The notes beneath the pieces were generated by a model. That model was not told where the DNA came from. It was given only the letters and a program-made list of their open reading frames with translations, and did no database searches. 32,997 nucleotides of DNA. It comes from Firmicutes bacterium UBA3914. Its GTDB lineage: Bacteria > Bacillota > Limnochordia > Darwinibacteriales > Darwinibacteriaceae. Positions 9,394 to 18,133 of this stretch are shown piece after piece. Where the stretch lies: positions 18,512-51,508 of the forward strand of contig DGEY01000085.1 of NCBI GenBank assembly GCA_002391385.1, given 5' to 3'. How positions within the stretch are numbered: the stretch's first letter is position 1; each line of letters opens with the position of its first letter. The translations under genes and the position numbers were made by a program.

Positions 9394-10086
9394 TCACCGC
9401 CTTTGACGCCGGACAGCCTCTTTCAGCTGCACAAAGAGCCGTCCCGTGGTACTTAGCGTGGCAATTAGGACTTCCCCGGGGTCCTTCACCCCGCGCTTTT
9501 CCAGCTCAGTGCGGAGCCACCCTTCGCCGAGCTGGGCCTTTTCCAGCTCGCCATGCATGACCTTGCCGTCGAGGATCAAGACCAGGGGAAGTCCTTCATA
9601 CCCGGTTTCGAGCTGCAGATCCTTTGGGGTTACGGGTCTGGCCTGGGATTTGAGCAGCACGCTGAGATCGCCACTGGTTTCCAAAACCGCGAACTCCACA
9701 TCCTCCAGGTTGAACACGGAATTGAGGCGCAGCTGTTCCAAGAGCTCGTCCAAGTTGTAGCGGGCTTTGCGCATCTCCGCTTCCTGGATTACTCCGTTGG
9801 CGATAATCACGCTGTAGCGCCCATCCAAAACCGACCGGAACCACAAAAACTTCAAACTGAGCACGCTGAAGCTCACCTGCACAAACAGCAGGGTTATAAT
9901 GGCGATGACGCCGTTGATCAAGGGTATATCCCGGTCCTGCATGGGAATGACCGCCAGCTCCGCGATCATGATGGCAATAACCAGTTCAAAAGGTTCCAGC
10001 TGTGCGATCTGCCTTTTGCCCATGAGGCGCATGGTGACCATCACGAGGGTATAGAGGAACAGAGTGCGGGCTAAGGTGATGAGCAT
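9394..10086 (-). CDS. DUF421 (YetF-like) membrane protein
   Basis: A 230-aa protein. Three N-terminal membrane helices (about 2-20, 33-50, 57-80) contain the family signature MRLMGKRQIAQLEPFELV. A soluble region follows with RSVLDGRYSVIIANGVI and the R-x-NLDEL-x2-QLR motif, typical of YetF/YdfS/YcaP proteins. A C-terminal domain (about 140-225) follows. GGGAGGG precedes the ATG. Some members have been linked to spore membrane properties or germination in Bacillus; whether that holds here is inference. It is the first gene of a two-gene operon with the DUF4363 protein. Confidence 0.9.
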   Translation of the reverse strand: MLITLARTLFLYTLVMVTMRLMGKRQIAQLEPFELVIAIMIAELAVIPMQDRDIPLINGVIAIITLLFVQVSFSVLSLKFLWFRSVLDGRYSVIIANGVIQEAEMRKARYNLDELLEQLRLNSVFNLEDVEFAVLETSGDLSVLLKSQARPVTPKDLQLETGYEGLPLVLILDGKVMHGELEKAQLGEGWLRTELEKRGVKDPGEVLIATLSTTGRLFVQLKEAVRRQRR

Positions 10087-10145
10087 GGCAACCCTCCCTC
10101 GAGATCATTATGCCCAGGGCTCTGCAAAGCATACCGAGGGGGCTC

Positions 10146-10174
10146 TGGTCAAGCAGGGTGAGGCATAGTATAAT
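10146..10174 (+). promoter_or_regulatory. Sigma-A-type promoter for miaB operon
   Basis: TGGTCA (10146-10151) and a perfect TATAAT (10169-10174) are separated by 17 bp. It lies in the intergenic region upstream of miaB and is the only clear start signal for the 10-kb run miaB to surE. Confidence 0.7.
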
Positions 10175-10212
10175 TAGGAGGGCACTTACCATATCCAAAG
10201 GAGTACCTGACT

Positions 10213-11547
10213 ATGAAGAAGTTTTTCCTTAAGACCATGGGTTGTCAAATGAACGACCACGACTCAGAAGTGATCAGAGGCCTTTTGCTCTCCCTGGGCT
10301 ATGCAGAAACGGAAGAGGTGGAAGAGGCCGATTTGATACTCTACAACACCTGCTGCGTGCGGGAAAACCCCGAGCGGAAGGTCTACGGACACATGGCCGG
10401 CTACAAGCGCCTGAAGGAGGCCAAGCCCCATCTGCTCATCGGGATCTGCGGCTGCATGACCCAGCAGAAGGAGGAACGGCAGAACATCCTGCGGGAGCTG
10501 CCCCATGTGGACCTCATTTTCGGCACCCACAACATCCACCGGCTGCCGGAGCTTTTGGCCCGGGCCGAAGGGGGAGAGCGGGTGGTGGAAGTGTGGGATG
10601 AGGCCCCCTATGAAGAGGAGGGGCAGGACTTCCGGGAAAACCTCCCCGTGGAGCGCAGCCACAGGCTAAAGGCCTTTGTCAATATTATCTACGGCTGCAC
10701 CAACTTCTGCACCTACTGCATCGTCCCCTACGTCAGGGGCAAGGAGCACAGCCGGCTGCCTGAGTCCATCCTTACGGAAGTGGAGGGGCTGGTGGAGGCA
10801 GGCTACAAAGAAGTGACCCTCCTGGGGCAGAATGTGAACGCCTACGGGAAGGACCTTTCCATCGACACCTCCTTCAGCCAGCTCCTGACGGAGCTTAACG
10901 CCATAGAGGGTTTGGCTAGGATCCGCTTTACCACCAGCCACCCCCGGGATCTGGGGCCCGACCTCATCGACGCCCTGGCCGGGCTGGACAAGGTCTGCGA
11001 ACACCTCCACCTGCCGGTGCAGGCCGGCAGCAGCCGGGTGCTGCGCCGCATGAACCGGGGCTACACCCGGGAACAGTACCTGGACCTGGTGCAAAAAGTG
11101 CGCCAGGCGGTGCCGGAGATCGCCCTGACCACCGATATCATCGTGGGCTTCCCCGGAGAGACGGAAGGGGATTTCCAGGAAACCTTGAGCCTGGTGGAAG
11201 AGGTGCGGTTTGATTCCGCCTTTACCTTCATCTATTCACCTAGGGAAGGGACGCCCGCGGCCCGCTTTGCCGACCAGGTCCCGGAAGAGGTGAAAAAGGA
11301 ACGGATTTACCGCCTCATCGAGCTGCAGAACAAGATCAGCGCCGAACACATCCAAGGGCTCGTGGGTACAAAGCAGGAAGTGTTGGTGGAAGGCACCGAT
11401 GGCCAGGGCCTAGTGGGGCGCACCCGCACCAACCGCCAGGTCCATTTCGCAGGATCCCAGGAGCTTATGGGCGAACTAGTTACGGTGGAGATAACTGAAG
11501 CGGGTACCTGGACGCTGCGGGGAAGGGTTGTGCAGCCCCAGGCGTAA
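10213..11547 (+). CDS. miaB: tRNA-2-methylthio-N6-dimethylallyladenosine synthase MiaB
   Basis: A 444-aa radical-SAM methylthiotransferase that adds the 2-methylthio group to i6A37 of tRNAs. The N-terminal UPF0004 domain has its three Cys ligands (C11 in KTMGCQMN, one in NTCCVREN and one in GICGCM). The radical-SAM motif is C162-x3-C166-x2-C169 (YGCTNFCTYC). A C-terminal TRAM domain (about 375-440) completes the enzyme. AAAGGAG precedes the ATG. miaA, which makes the i6A substrate, lies three genes downstream in the same run. Confidence 0.97.
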   Translation: MKKFFLKTMGCQMNDHDSEVIRGLLLSLGYAETEEVEEADLILYNTCCVRENPERKVYGHMAGYKRLKEAKPHLLIGICGCMTQQKEERQNILRELPHVDLIFGTHNIHRLPELLARAEGGERVVEVWDEAPYEEEGQDFRENLPVERSHRLKAFVNIIYGCTNFCTYCIVPYVRGKEHSRLPESILTEVEGLVEAGYKEVTLLGQNVNAYGKDLSIDTSFSQLLTELNAIEGLARIRFTTSHPRDLGPDLIDALAGLDKVCEHLHLPVQAGSSRVLRRMNRGYTREQYLDLVQKVRQAVPEIALTTDIIVGFPGETEGDFQETLSLVEEVRFDSAFTFIYSPREGTPAARFADQVPEEVKKERIYRLIELQNKISAEHIQGLVGTKQEVLVEGTDGQGLVGRTRTNRQVHFAGSQELMGELVTVEITEAGTWTLRGRVVQPQA

Positions 11548-11570
11548 TTGGGAGGTGATTCGCCCTGAAA

Positions 11571-14177
11571 TTGACCCCCATGATGCAGCAGTACTACGGG
11601 ATCAAAAAGCAGTACCCAGACAGCATCGTCTTTTTCCGCCTGGGCGATTTTTACGAGATGTTTGGTGAAGATGCCAAGCTGGCCTCCAAGATCCTGGAGA
11701 TCGCCCTCACCTCCAGGGAAGCCGGTCCTCAGGGCCGGATTCCCATGTGCGGGGTTCCCTATCATGCGGCCGAGGGGTATCTGGAAAAACTGGTGCGCAG
11801 CGGTTACAAGGTGGCCATCTGCGAGCAGCTGGAGGATCCCCGGCAGGCCAAGGGTGTTGTCAAGCGGGATGTGATCCGAGTGGTTACCCCCGGCACCTTC
11901 ATCGAAGGGAACCTGGACGGGGCAGAAAACCAGTTCCTGGTGGCCCTGGGCAGCGCAGGGGAAAGCTGGGGTCTGGCTTCCCTGGACATGTCCACGGGCC
12001 AGTTCATGACCGTTTCCACCGACAGCTTCCTGCAGCTCAGCGATGAGCTGAGGCGCCTCAAGCCCGCGGAGATCCTCTTGACTCCCGATTTTCCCCAAAA
12101 GGAGGCCGTGGAGGCCCTGGCCGCTTCTTCCGGGGCAGTGATCAGTGTGGTGGAAGATGCCCCGGGGCTGGCCCGGGCCAGCGAGACCCTGCTCAGGCAC
12201 TTCCAGGTCAGCTCCCTGACCGTTTTTGGCCTGAGGAACGCCCCGGAGATCCTCGCCGCGGGCCTGGCCCTTAAGTATGTGCAGGATACCCAGCGGGGCG
12301 TTTTGAGCCACATTCGCGCCGTGGCCAGCTACAAGCTGGAGGAGTTCCTGCAGATCGACGGCCACAGCAGCCGCAATTTGGAGCTTACCCAAACCATCAG
12401 GGAAGGGAAGAAAACCGGCTCCCTCCTGGGGGTTTTAGATTACACAGTAACCAGCATGGGGGCCAGGCTGCTCAAAAGCTACCTGGAAAAACCCCTGGTG
12501 GATCTGGAGATAATCGAAGCCAGGCACGCTGCGGTGGAGACTCTGGTGGAACAGACCGCGCTCCGTCTGGAGCTGGGCCAGCTCCTGGACGAGGTATACG
12601 ACCTGGAGCGCCTTTTGAGCAAGCTGGTGACCGGCCGGGGGAACGCGCGGGACCTACGGGCCCTGGCTGCCTCCTTGGGTAAAATCCCCGCCATCAGCCA
12701 GCTTTTTGCCGAGGTCCAGACCCCGCTCCTGAGGGAGCTGGTGCAAGGGCTGAATCCCCTCACCGATTTTGTGCAGCTGGTGGACTCCGCCATCGTAGAT
12801 GAACCCCCCATCACCCTCAGGGACGGCAACCTAATCAAGGAAGGCTACAGCCCGGAGCTGGACAAGCTGCGCCAGGCCCGCAGCAGCGGCCGGGAGTGGA
12901 TCAAGAATCTGGAAGCGGCGGAACGGGAGCGCACCGGGATCAAATCGCTTAAGGTGGGCTTTAACCGCGTCTTTGGCTATTACATCGAAGTGACCAATCC
13001 CAACGCCCATTTAGTGCCCGAGGATTACCAGCGCAAGCAGACCCTGGCCAACGCCGAACGCTACATCACCCCCGAGCTCAAGGAACAGGAGGCGCTGGTT
13101 CTGGGCGCGGATGAGCGCATTAAGGAGCTGGAGTACGAGCTCTTTTTGGCCATCCGGGAACAGGTTCTCCAGCACGTGGAGGCCATCCAGGAAAACGCCC
13201 GCATCCTGGCCAACCTGGATGTGTTCCAGAGCCTGGCCACCGCGGCGGTACGCCACAACTACGTGCGGCCCCGCATGACCCAAGGGCCAACCATGGACAT
13301 CCGCGGCGGGCGCCATCCGGTGATCGAAGCGGTTGAGCGGAGCTTTGTGCCCAACGATGTCTGTTTTGATGACAAGCAGCAGGTGATCCTGCTCACCGGA
13401 CCCAACATGGCCGGGAAAAGCACCTACCTCAGGCAGGTGGCCTTGATCGTAATTATGGCCCAGATGGGCAGCTTCATCCCCGCGGATTACGGGGAGATTG
13501 GACTGGTGGACCGCATCTTCACCCGCATCGGTGCCAGCGATGATCTCAGTACGGGCCAGAGCACCTTTATGGTGGAGATGATCGAAACGGCAGAACTCCT
13601 GCTCAATGCCACGCGCCGCTCCCTGATCGTCCTGGACGAGCTGGGTAGGGGCACCAGCACCTTTGACGGCATGGCCATCGCCCAGGCGGTGATCGAGTAC
13701 ATCCACGACAAGGTCAGGGCCCGCACCCTGTTTTCCACCCACTTCCATGAACTGACTAAGCTGGAATACTCCCTCAAGCGGCTGCGCAGTTACCGCATGG
13801 AGGTGGAAGAAAGGGGAGGGGAGATCTTCTTCCTGCACCGGGTGGCCCCCGGCAGCACCGACCGCAGCTACGGCATTAACGTGGCCCGTATGGCGGGAGT
13901 GCCTCTTGCGGTGATCAAAAGGTCCATGGAGCTCCTGGAAGAGCTGGAAACCAGGGGCAGCGGTCCCCTCCAGCTGGATCTGTTCAAGACCTTAGACTAC
14001 GATACATCAACTCTAGAGACGGCGGTCAGTGAAGATTTAGCCCCCAGCGAAGTGGAAGGGGAGCTCTTAGACCTCGATCTGAACAGCATCACACCCCTGG
14101 AAGCGCTGCAGAAACTGGTGGTCTGGCAGGACAGACTGCGTCAAAAGAGGGGCGGTGAACAAAATGGCTCAGATTAA
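11571..14177 (+). CDS. mutS: DNA mismatch repair protein MutS
   Basis: An 868-aa mismatch-recognition ATPase. The N-terminal DNA-reading motif Phe-x-Glu is in RLGDFYEMF, followed by connector, lever and clamp domains. The ATPase has Walker A GPNMAGKST (about 610-618) and Walker B LIVLDELGRGTSTFDG (about 685). The C-terminus resembles the dimerisation helix region. The start is unusual: the first ATG is at 11580, 24 bases after a perfect GGAGGTGAT (11551-11559). In-frame TTG 11571 and CTG 11565 are closer, and CTG has the ideal 9-base spacing. I give 11571 as a compromise. mutL overlaps its 3' end. Confidence 0.96.
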   Translation: MTPMMQQYYGIKKQYPDSIVFFRLGDFYEMFGEDAKLASKILEIALTSREAGPQGRIPMCGVPYHAAEGYLEKLVRSGYKVAICEQLEDPRQAKGVVKRDVIRVVTPGTFIEGNLDGAENQFLVALGSAGESWGLASLDMSTGQFMTVSTDSFLQLSDELRRLKPAEILLTPDFPQKEAVEALAASSGAVISVVEDAPGLARASETLLRHFQVSSLTVFGLRNAPEILAAGLALKYVQDTQRGVLSHIRAVASYKLEEFLQIDGHSSRNLELTQTIREGKKTGSLLGVLDYTVTSMGARLLKSYLEKPLVDLEIIEARHAAVETLVEQTALRLELGQLLDEVYDLERLLSKLVTGRGNARDLRALAASLGKIPAISQLFAEVQTPLLRELVQGLNPLTDFVQLVDSAIVDEPPITLRDGNLIKEGYSPELDKLRQARSSGREWIKNLEAAERERTGIKSLKVGFNRVFGYYIEVTNPNAHLVPEDYQRKQTLANAERYITPELKEQEALVLGADERIKELEYELFLAIREQVLQHVEAIQENARILANLDVFQSLATAAVRHNYVRPRMTQGPTMDIRGGRHPVIEAVERSFVPNDVCFDDKQQVILLTGPNMAGKSTYLRQVALIVIMAQMGSFIPADYGEIGLVDRIFTRIGASDDLSTGQSTFMVEMIETAELLLNATRRSLIVLDELGRGTSTFDGMAIAQAVIEYIHDKVRARTLFSTHFHELTKLEYSLKRLRSYRMEVEERGGEIFFLHRVAPGSTDRSYGINVARMAGVPLAVIKRSMELLEELETRGSGPLQLDLFKTLDYDTSTLETAVSEDLAPSEVEGELLDLDLNSITPLEALQKLVVWQDRLRQKRGGEQNGSD

Positions 14178-15963
14178 GATCCTGCCCCCCGAAGTCGCCC
14201 AGAAGATTGCCGCGGGGGAGGTGATCGAGCGGCCCGCTTCGGTGGTTAAGGAACTGGTGGAAAACTCCATCGACGCCGCGGCTACCCAGATCACCATTGA
14301 GATCAGAAACGGCGGTATGGAGCTGATCCGGGTGCAGGATAACGGATCGGGCATTGCCCGAGATGACCTGCGACTGGCCTTTGAAGCCCATGCCACCAGC
14401 AAGATCTCTGAAGTGGATGATCTTTTCGCCCTGTACACCTTAGGTTTCCGGGGTGAGGCTTTACCCAGCATCGCCAGCGTTTCTAAGTTGACTTTATACA
14501 GCCGGCCGCCGGAGCAGAAAACGGGTTACAAGATCCTCAACGTCAACGGAGAATACCAAGTGGAGCCGGTGGGAACGCCCCCGGGTACCACCGTGGAAGT
14601 GCGGGATTTGTTCTACAACGTCCCCGCCAGGCTGAAATTCGTGAAATCCCCCACGGCCGAGCGCAGAAGGGTGGTGGAGCTCGCCAGCAGGCTGGCCCTG
14701 GCCCATCCCCACATCTCTTTTCGCCTGGTGGTGGAGGGCAAGACCAGCTTGGTCACCCCCGGCAGCGGCCGCCTCCTGGACAGCATCCTCCTGGTGGAGG
14801 GCAAAAACGTAGAACCCCAGCTGCTTAAGTTGTCAACCACCACCGCCTGGGGCCGGATTCAAGGCTATCTCGGGACACCGCAGCTGGCCAAGGGCAACCG
14901 CAGCGGCCAGGTATTCATCGTCAATGGGCGGGTGATTGAAAACAGGACCCTGCGGGCTGCCCTGGAGAAGGCCTACGAAGGGCTTCTGCCCAAGCGCACC
15001 TTCCCCTGGGCGGTGCTGGTGGTGGAGATCCAACCGGAACTGGTGGACTGCAATGTGCACCCGGCTAAACTGGAGGTGCGCTTCGCCGACGAACAGGCCA
15101 TTTTCAACGAAACCCTTCAGGCGGTCCGGGCTGGGCTGGCGGGAAGAAACATCGCACCCAAGCTCACTAAGCCCCAAAACGCCTCCGCTCCACCCAGGAC
15201 TGCCAAGCCAGCGGTCCAGGCCATGCTGCGCTGGCAGCCGGAGACCTGGGAGTTTATGGATCAGGTGCTCCGCAAGCACAAACCAAGGGTTCGGGGGGCA
15301 GAAGGGGGCGCTGACCAAGGGCGAGAGGCAGCCGCCGGCGTAAAAGAGACGGCGGTTGGGGATTATACAGCAGGTAGTCTTGATGATGTGCGCGCCATGC
15401 TGCGGAGCGGACGGATCATCGGCCAGCTGCACCAAACGTATATCCTCCTGGAAACGCCCCAGGGGCTGTGGATTTTGGACCAGCATATCGTCCACGAAAG
15501 GATCTTAGTGGATAAGTTCCGCCGGGCCTGGGAGCAGTCGGCCATCCAGGTGCAGGAGATCCTGCCCCTGCACCTCGAGTTTACCCCCAGCGAGGCGCTC
15601 CTGGTGGCAGAGTCTTTGGAGCTTTTGGCCGAGTTCGGGGTGGAACTGGAACCTTTCGGAGGCAGCAGCTTCATCCTGCGGGCCGTGCCCAGCTTCCTCG
15701 CCCACAGCGCTGGAAGCTGGAAGGAAGAGATTTTGGAGATCGCGCAGAACGCCGGGAAAACCACGGGCAGCAAGGAAGAAGCCCTGATCACCCTGGCGTG
15801 CAAAGGTGCGGTCAAAGCCGGACAGTACCTGGAGGAGCGGGAGATGAGGGCACTTGTGGACGGATTGGCCCAGTCTGAAAACCCCTTTACCTGTCCCCAT
15901 GGACGCCCCATCATTGTGCGCCTGGAAACGGAAGAGCTGCTCAGACGCTTCGGCCGCCTGTAG
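14164..15963 (+). CDS. mutL: DNA mismatch repair endonuclease MutL
   Basis: A 599-aa GHKL ATPase with an endonuclease C-terminus. The N-terminal ATPase has IAAGEVIERPASVVKELVEN, DNGSGI and GFRGEAL. The C-terminal domain has the metal-binding segment DQHIVHE (D439 onward), ACKGAVKAGQYL and CPHGRP (C577 onward), as in nicking MutL proteins. The first motif deviates from DQHAxxEx4E, having Ile for Ala and Asp for the last Glu. ATG 14164 is preferred over in-frame GTG 14155, which sits inside the GGGGCGGTGA Shine-Dalgarno region. The gene starts 14 bases inside the mutS end, in another frame. Confidence 0.95.
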   Translation: MAQIKILPPEVAQKIAAGEVIERPASVVKELVENSIDAAATQITIEIRNGGMELIRVQDNGSGIARDDLRLAFEAHATSKISEVDDLFALYTLGFRGEALPSIASVSKLTLYSRPPEQKTGYKILNVNGEYQVEPVGTPPGTTVEVRDLFYNVPARLKFVKSPTAERRRVVELASRLALAHPHISFRLVVEGKTSLVTPGSGRLLDSILLVEGKNVEPQLLKLSTTTAWGRIQGYLGTPQLAKGNRSGQVFIVNGRVIENRTLRAALEKAYEGLLPKRTFPWAVLVVEIQPELVDCNVHPAKLEVRFADEQAIFNETLQAVRAGLAGRNIAPKLTKPQNASAPPRTAKPAVQAMLRWQPETWEFMDQVLRKHKPRVRGAEGGADQGREAAAGVKETAVGDYTAGSLDDVRAMLRSGRIIGQLHQTYILLETPQGLWILDQHIVHERILVDKFRRAWEQSAIQVQEILPLHLEFTPSEALLVAESLELLAEFGVELEPFGGSSFILRAVPSFLAHSAGSWKEEILEIAQNAGKTTGSKEEALITLACKGAVKAGQYLEEREMRALVDGLAQSENPFTCPHGRPIIVRLETEELLRRFGRL

Positions 15964-15973
15964 GAGGGATGAG

Positions 15974-16906
15974 GTGGAAAAGCAGAAAATCCTGGTGCTC
16001 ATCGGACCAACCGCCGTGGGCAAAACGGAGCTCAGCCTGCTTTTGGCAGAGGAGTTTAAGGCAGAGATCATCTCCGCCGATTCCATGCAGGTCTACAGGG
16101 GTATGGATATCGGTACCGCCAAACCCACCCCTGCAGAGCGCCGCAGGGTGCCCCACCACCTGTTGGACGTGGTGGACCCCGATGAAAGCTTTAACGTGGC
16201 GGACTATGTGGACCTGGCGGAGCAGGTCCTCAGTGAGCTAAAGGCCCAGGGGACAACGCCTCTGCTCACCGGGGGAACGGGCCTTTACGTAGATGCGCTG
16301 CTGCAGGGGTTTTTGTTTCCCGATGCCCCAGCCGATCCCAAAATCCGCCAAGAGCTGGAGGAGCAGGCTGAACGGGACCCCCAAAGTCTCCACCGGGAGC
16401 TGCAGCGGGTGGACCCCGTCAGCGCCCAGCGCCTGCACCCCAATGACCTCCGGCGCATCATCCGCGCCCTGGAGGTCTACCGGCGTACGGGAGAGCCCAT
16501 CAGTCTCCTTCAGCAGAAACGGGAGCAGCAGAAGCGTCCCTACGACCCCCTTTATGTGGGCTTGACCCGAGAGCGGCAGGAGCTCTATGAGCGGATCAAC
16601 CGGCGAGTGGACCTCATGCTGGAGCAGGGTTTGGTAGAAGAAGTGGCGGGTCTTTTGGAGAAATACCCCAGCCAGCCCACGGCGCTGCAGGCCCTGGGCT
16701 ACAAGGAAATCGCCATGTATTTGCGGGGAGAGATGTCCCTGGAGGAGGCGGTGGAGCTGCTCAAGCGGGATACCCGCCGCTACGCCAAGCGGCAGCTTTC
16801 CTGGTTTAGGCGCAACAAGCGCATCCACTGGCTGAACCGCACGGGACTTAGCGATGCCGCCGTGCTGGAAACCATCCGCGATCTCTGGCGAGAGTTTTCC
16901 CCATGA
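15974..16906 (+). CDS. miaA: tRNA dimethylallyltransferase MiaA
   Basis: A 310-aa enzyme that transfers dimethylallyl to A37 of tRNAs reading UNN codons. The P-loop GPTAVGKTELS is at about 10-20, followed by SADSMQVYRGMDIGTAKP, GGTGLYVDALL and the C-terminal ALGYKEIAMYL and YAKRQLSWFRR motifs. GTG 15974 is chosen because AGGAGGG at 15962-15968 is spaced 5 bases away. The longer upstream reading overlaps mutL, and a nearby ATG at 15969 is out of frame. In Bacillus, hfq often follows miaA, but here spoVK follows directly with a 4-base overlap. Confidence 0.95.
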   Translation: MEKQKILVLIGPTAVGKTELSLLLAEEFKAEIISADSMQVYRGMDIGTAKPTPAERRRVPHHLLDVVDPDESFNVADYVDLAEQVLSELKAQGTTPLLTGGTGLYVDALLQGFLFPDAPADPKIRQELEEQAERDPQSLHRELQRVDPVSAQRLHPNDLRRIIRALEVYRRTGEPISLLQQKREQQKRPYDPLYVGLTRERQELYERINRRVDLMLEQGLVEEVAGLLEKYPSQPTALQALGYKEIAMYLRGEMSLEEAVELLKRDTRRYAKRQLSWFRRNKRIHWLNRTGLSDAAVLETIRDLWREFSP

Positions 16907-17820
16907 CACCTTCCGCCCCCCGACGGCGTATAGATGAGAGGGGAAAGGAAGGTGTGGCTGGGATGTCTACCACCGCTTTCCAAGGCCTAGAAGATCGCCA
17001 GCGGGAACGCCTGCGGGAACTCCAGGCCGAGTTGGATGCCCTGGTGGGGCTGCAGTCCGTGAAGCGGGTGATCCGGGAAATCCAGGCCTTTGCCCTCATT
17101 CAGAAATACCGCCAGACGCTGCAGCTAACCTGTGAACCCATGGTCTTACATACCATCTTTGTCGGCAATCCGGGCACGGGGAAAACAACCGTGGCCCGCC
17201 TGCTCAGCAAGATGCTGAGGGAAATGGGCATCCTGCAAAAGGGGCATACCGTAGAAGTGGAACGGGCGGATTTGGTGGCCCAATACATAGGACAAACCGC
17301 CCAGAAAACGCGGGAAGTGATTAAACAGGCCCAGGGAGGCCTGCTCTTCATCGATGAAGCCTATTCCCTGGCCCGGGGCGGGGAGCGGGATTTTGGCAAA
17401 GAAGCCATCGATACCTTAGTTAAGGCCATGGAAGACCACCGGGACAGCTTCGTGGTTATCTTGGCGGGCTACCCCCAGCCCATGCACAGTTTCCTGGAAG
17501 CCAATCCCGGGCTGCGCTCCCGCTTTCCCATCACGGTGGAATTCCCCGACTACACCGATATTGAGCTTTACAAGATCGCCTTGGCCATGCTGGAAAAGAG
17601 GGAGTACACCCTCACAGCCCGGGCTCAGCAGGAGCTGATCCGGCAGATCCGCCGTCTGCGCCAGGGCGATCCGGCAACCTTCGGCAATGCCCGGGCGGTC
17701 CGCAACCTTGTGGAGCAGGTGATCCGCCGCCAGGCGGTGCGCCTGGTGGGGAAGGGGGAGCTGACCAAAGGCGAGCTTACCGTGATCTCCCCGGTTGATT
17801 TCCGGGGAAGCGATCCCTAG
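16903..17820 (+). CDS. spoVK: Stage V sporulation protein K, AAA+ ATPase (CbbX-like)
   Basis: A 305-aa AAA+ protein. Walker A GNPGTGKTT, ERADLVAQYIGQTAQKT, Walker B GGLLFIDEAYSLARGG, the sensor-like FVVILAGYP and NPGLRSRFP with the arginine finger closely match Bacillus SpoVK, which is needed for spore maturation. Two starts are possible: ATG 16903, which overlaps the miaA stop as ATGA, and ATG 16963, which has GGAAGG ten bases upstream and would give 285 aa. Either way the N-terminus is shorter than in B. subtilis, and the ATPase core is complete. Confidence 0.9.
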   Translation: MTPSAPRRRIDERGKEGVAGMSTTAFQGLEDRQRERLRELQAELDALVGLQSVKRVIREIQAFALIQKYRQTLQLTCEPMVLHTIFVGNPGTGKTTVARLLSKMLREMGILQKGHTVEVERADLVAQYIGQTAQKTREVIKQAQGGLLFIDEAYSLARGGERDFGKEAIDTLVKAMEDHRDSFVVILAGYPQPMHSFLEANPGLRSRFPITVEFPDYTDIELYKIALAMLEKREYTLTARAQQELIRQIRRLRQGDPATFGNARAVRNLVEQVIRRQAVRLVGKGELTKGELTVISPVDFRGSDP

Positions 17821-17881
17821 AAGCAGGATTTGCCCAAGGTTTACCGAAGACTTCATGATAACTCCGGAGGAGGTCGAAGCC

Positions 17882-18133
17882 ATGAACACCATCGCACTAG
17901 AATTTGCCACCGAAGAAGAAGTGCGGGCTGCAGCAGATAAACTGTGGAACAAACACGGCATCACCGGTGAGCTGGAGATGTTTCAAACCTCCAGCGGGGC
18001 TTGGCGTCTGCACATCTATTCAGAAAAACCGATCAAAGAAAGCATCCTAGAAAAGCTCCCCGGCAAACGGGTCCAGATCAAAGGCAGTTTCGGGGCTGCC
18101 ATGCGCGCAGAGGTGCCCAGTGAAACTGATTGA
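17882..18133 (+). CDS. Small protein of unknown function (83 aa)
   Basis: I do not recognise this protein. The start ATG 17882 has a strong GGAGGAGG 9-10 bases upstream; a longer in-frame reading to 17795 lacks such a site. The sequence suggests a small alpha/beta domain: IALEFATEEEVRAAADKLW, then LEMFQTSSGAWRLHIYSE, then SILEKLPGKRVQIKGSF, a pattern that could be a ferredoxin-like beta-alpha-beta fold (inference). No Cys, no membrane segment. Its last 14 bases overlap the start of the YnbB-like gene, so the two are probably co-translated. It occupies the slot where hflX lies in B. subtilis. Confidence 0.75.
   Translation: MNTIALEFATEEEVRAAADKLWNKHGITGELEMFQTSSGAWRLHIYSEKPIKESILEKLPGKRVQIKGSFGAAMRAEVPSETD

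Noticed and set aside
11307..12392. Open frame of 361 codons on the - strand across miaB and mutS
   Set aside because: Antisense to two conserved genes; no domain is recognisable.
16903..16962. Signal peptide or separate small gene before spoVK
   Set aside because: The segment is basic and Pro-rich, not hydrophobic, and is in frame with spoVK. It is at most an alternative N-terminus.
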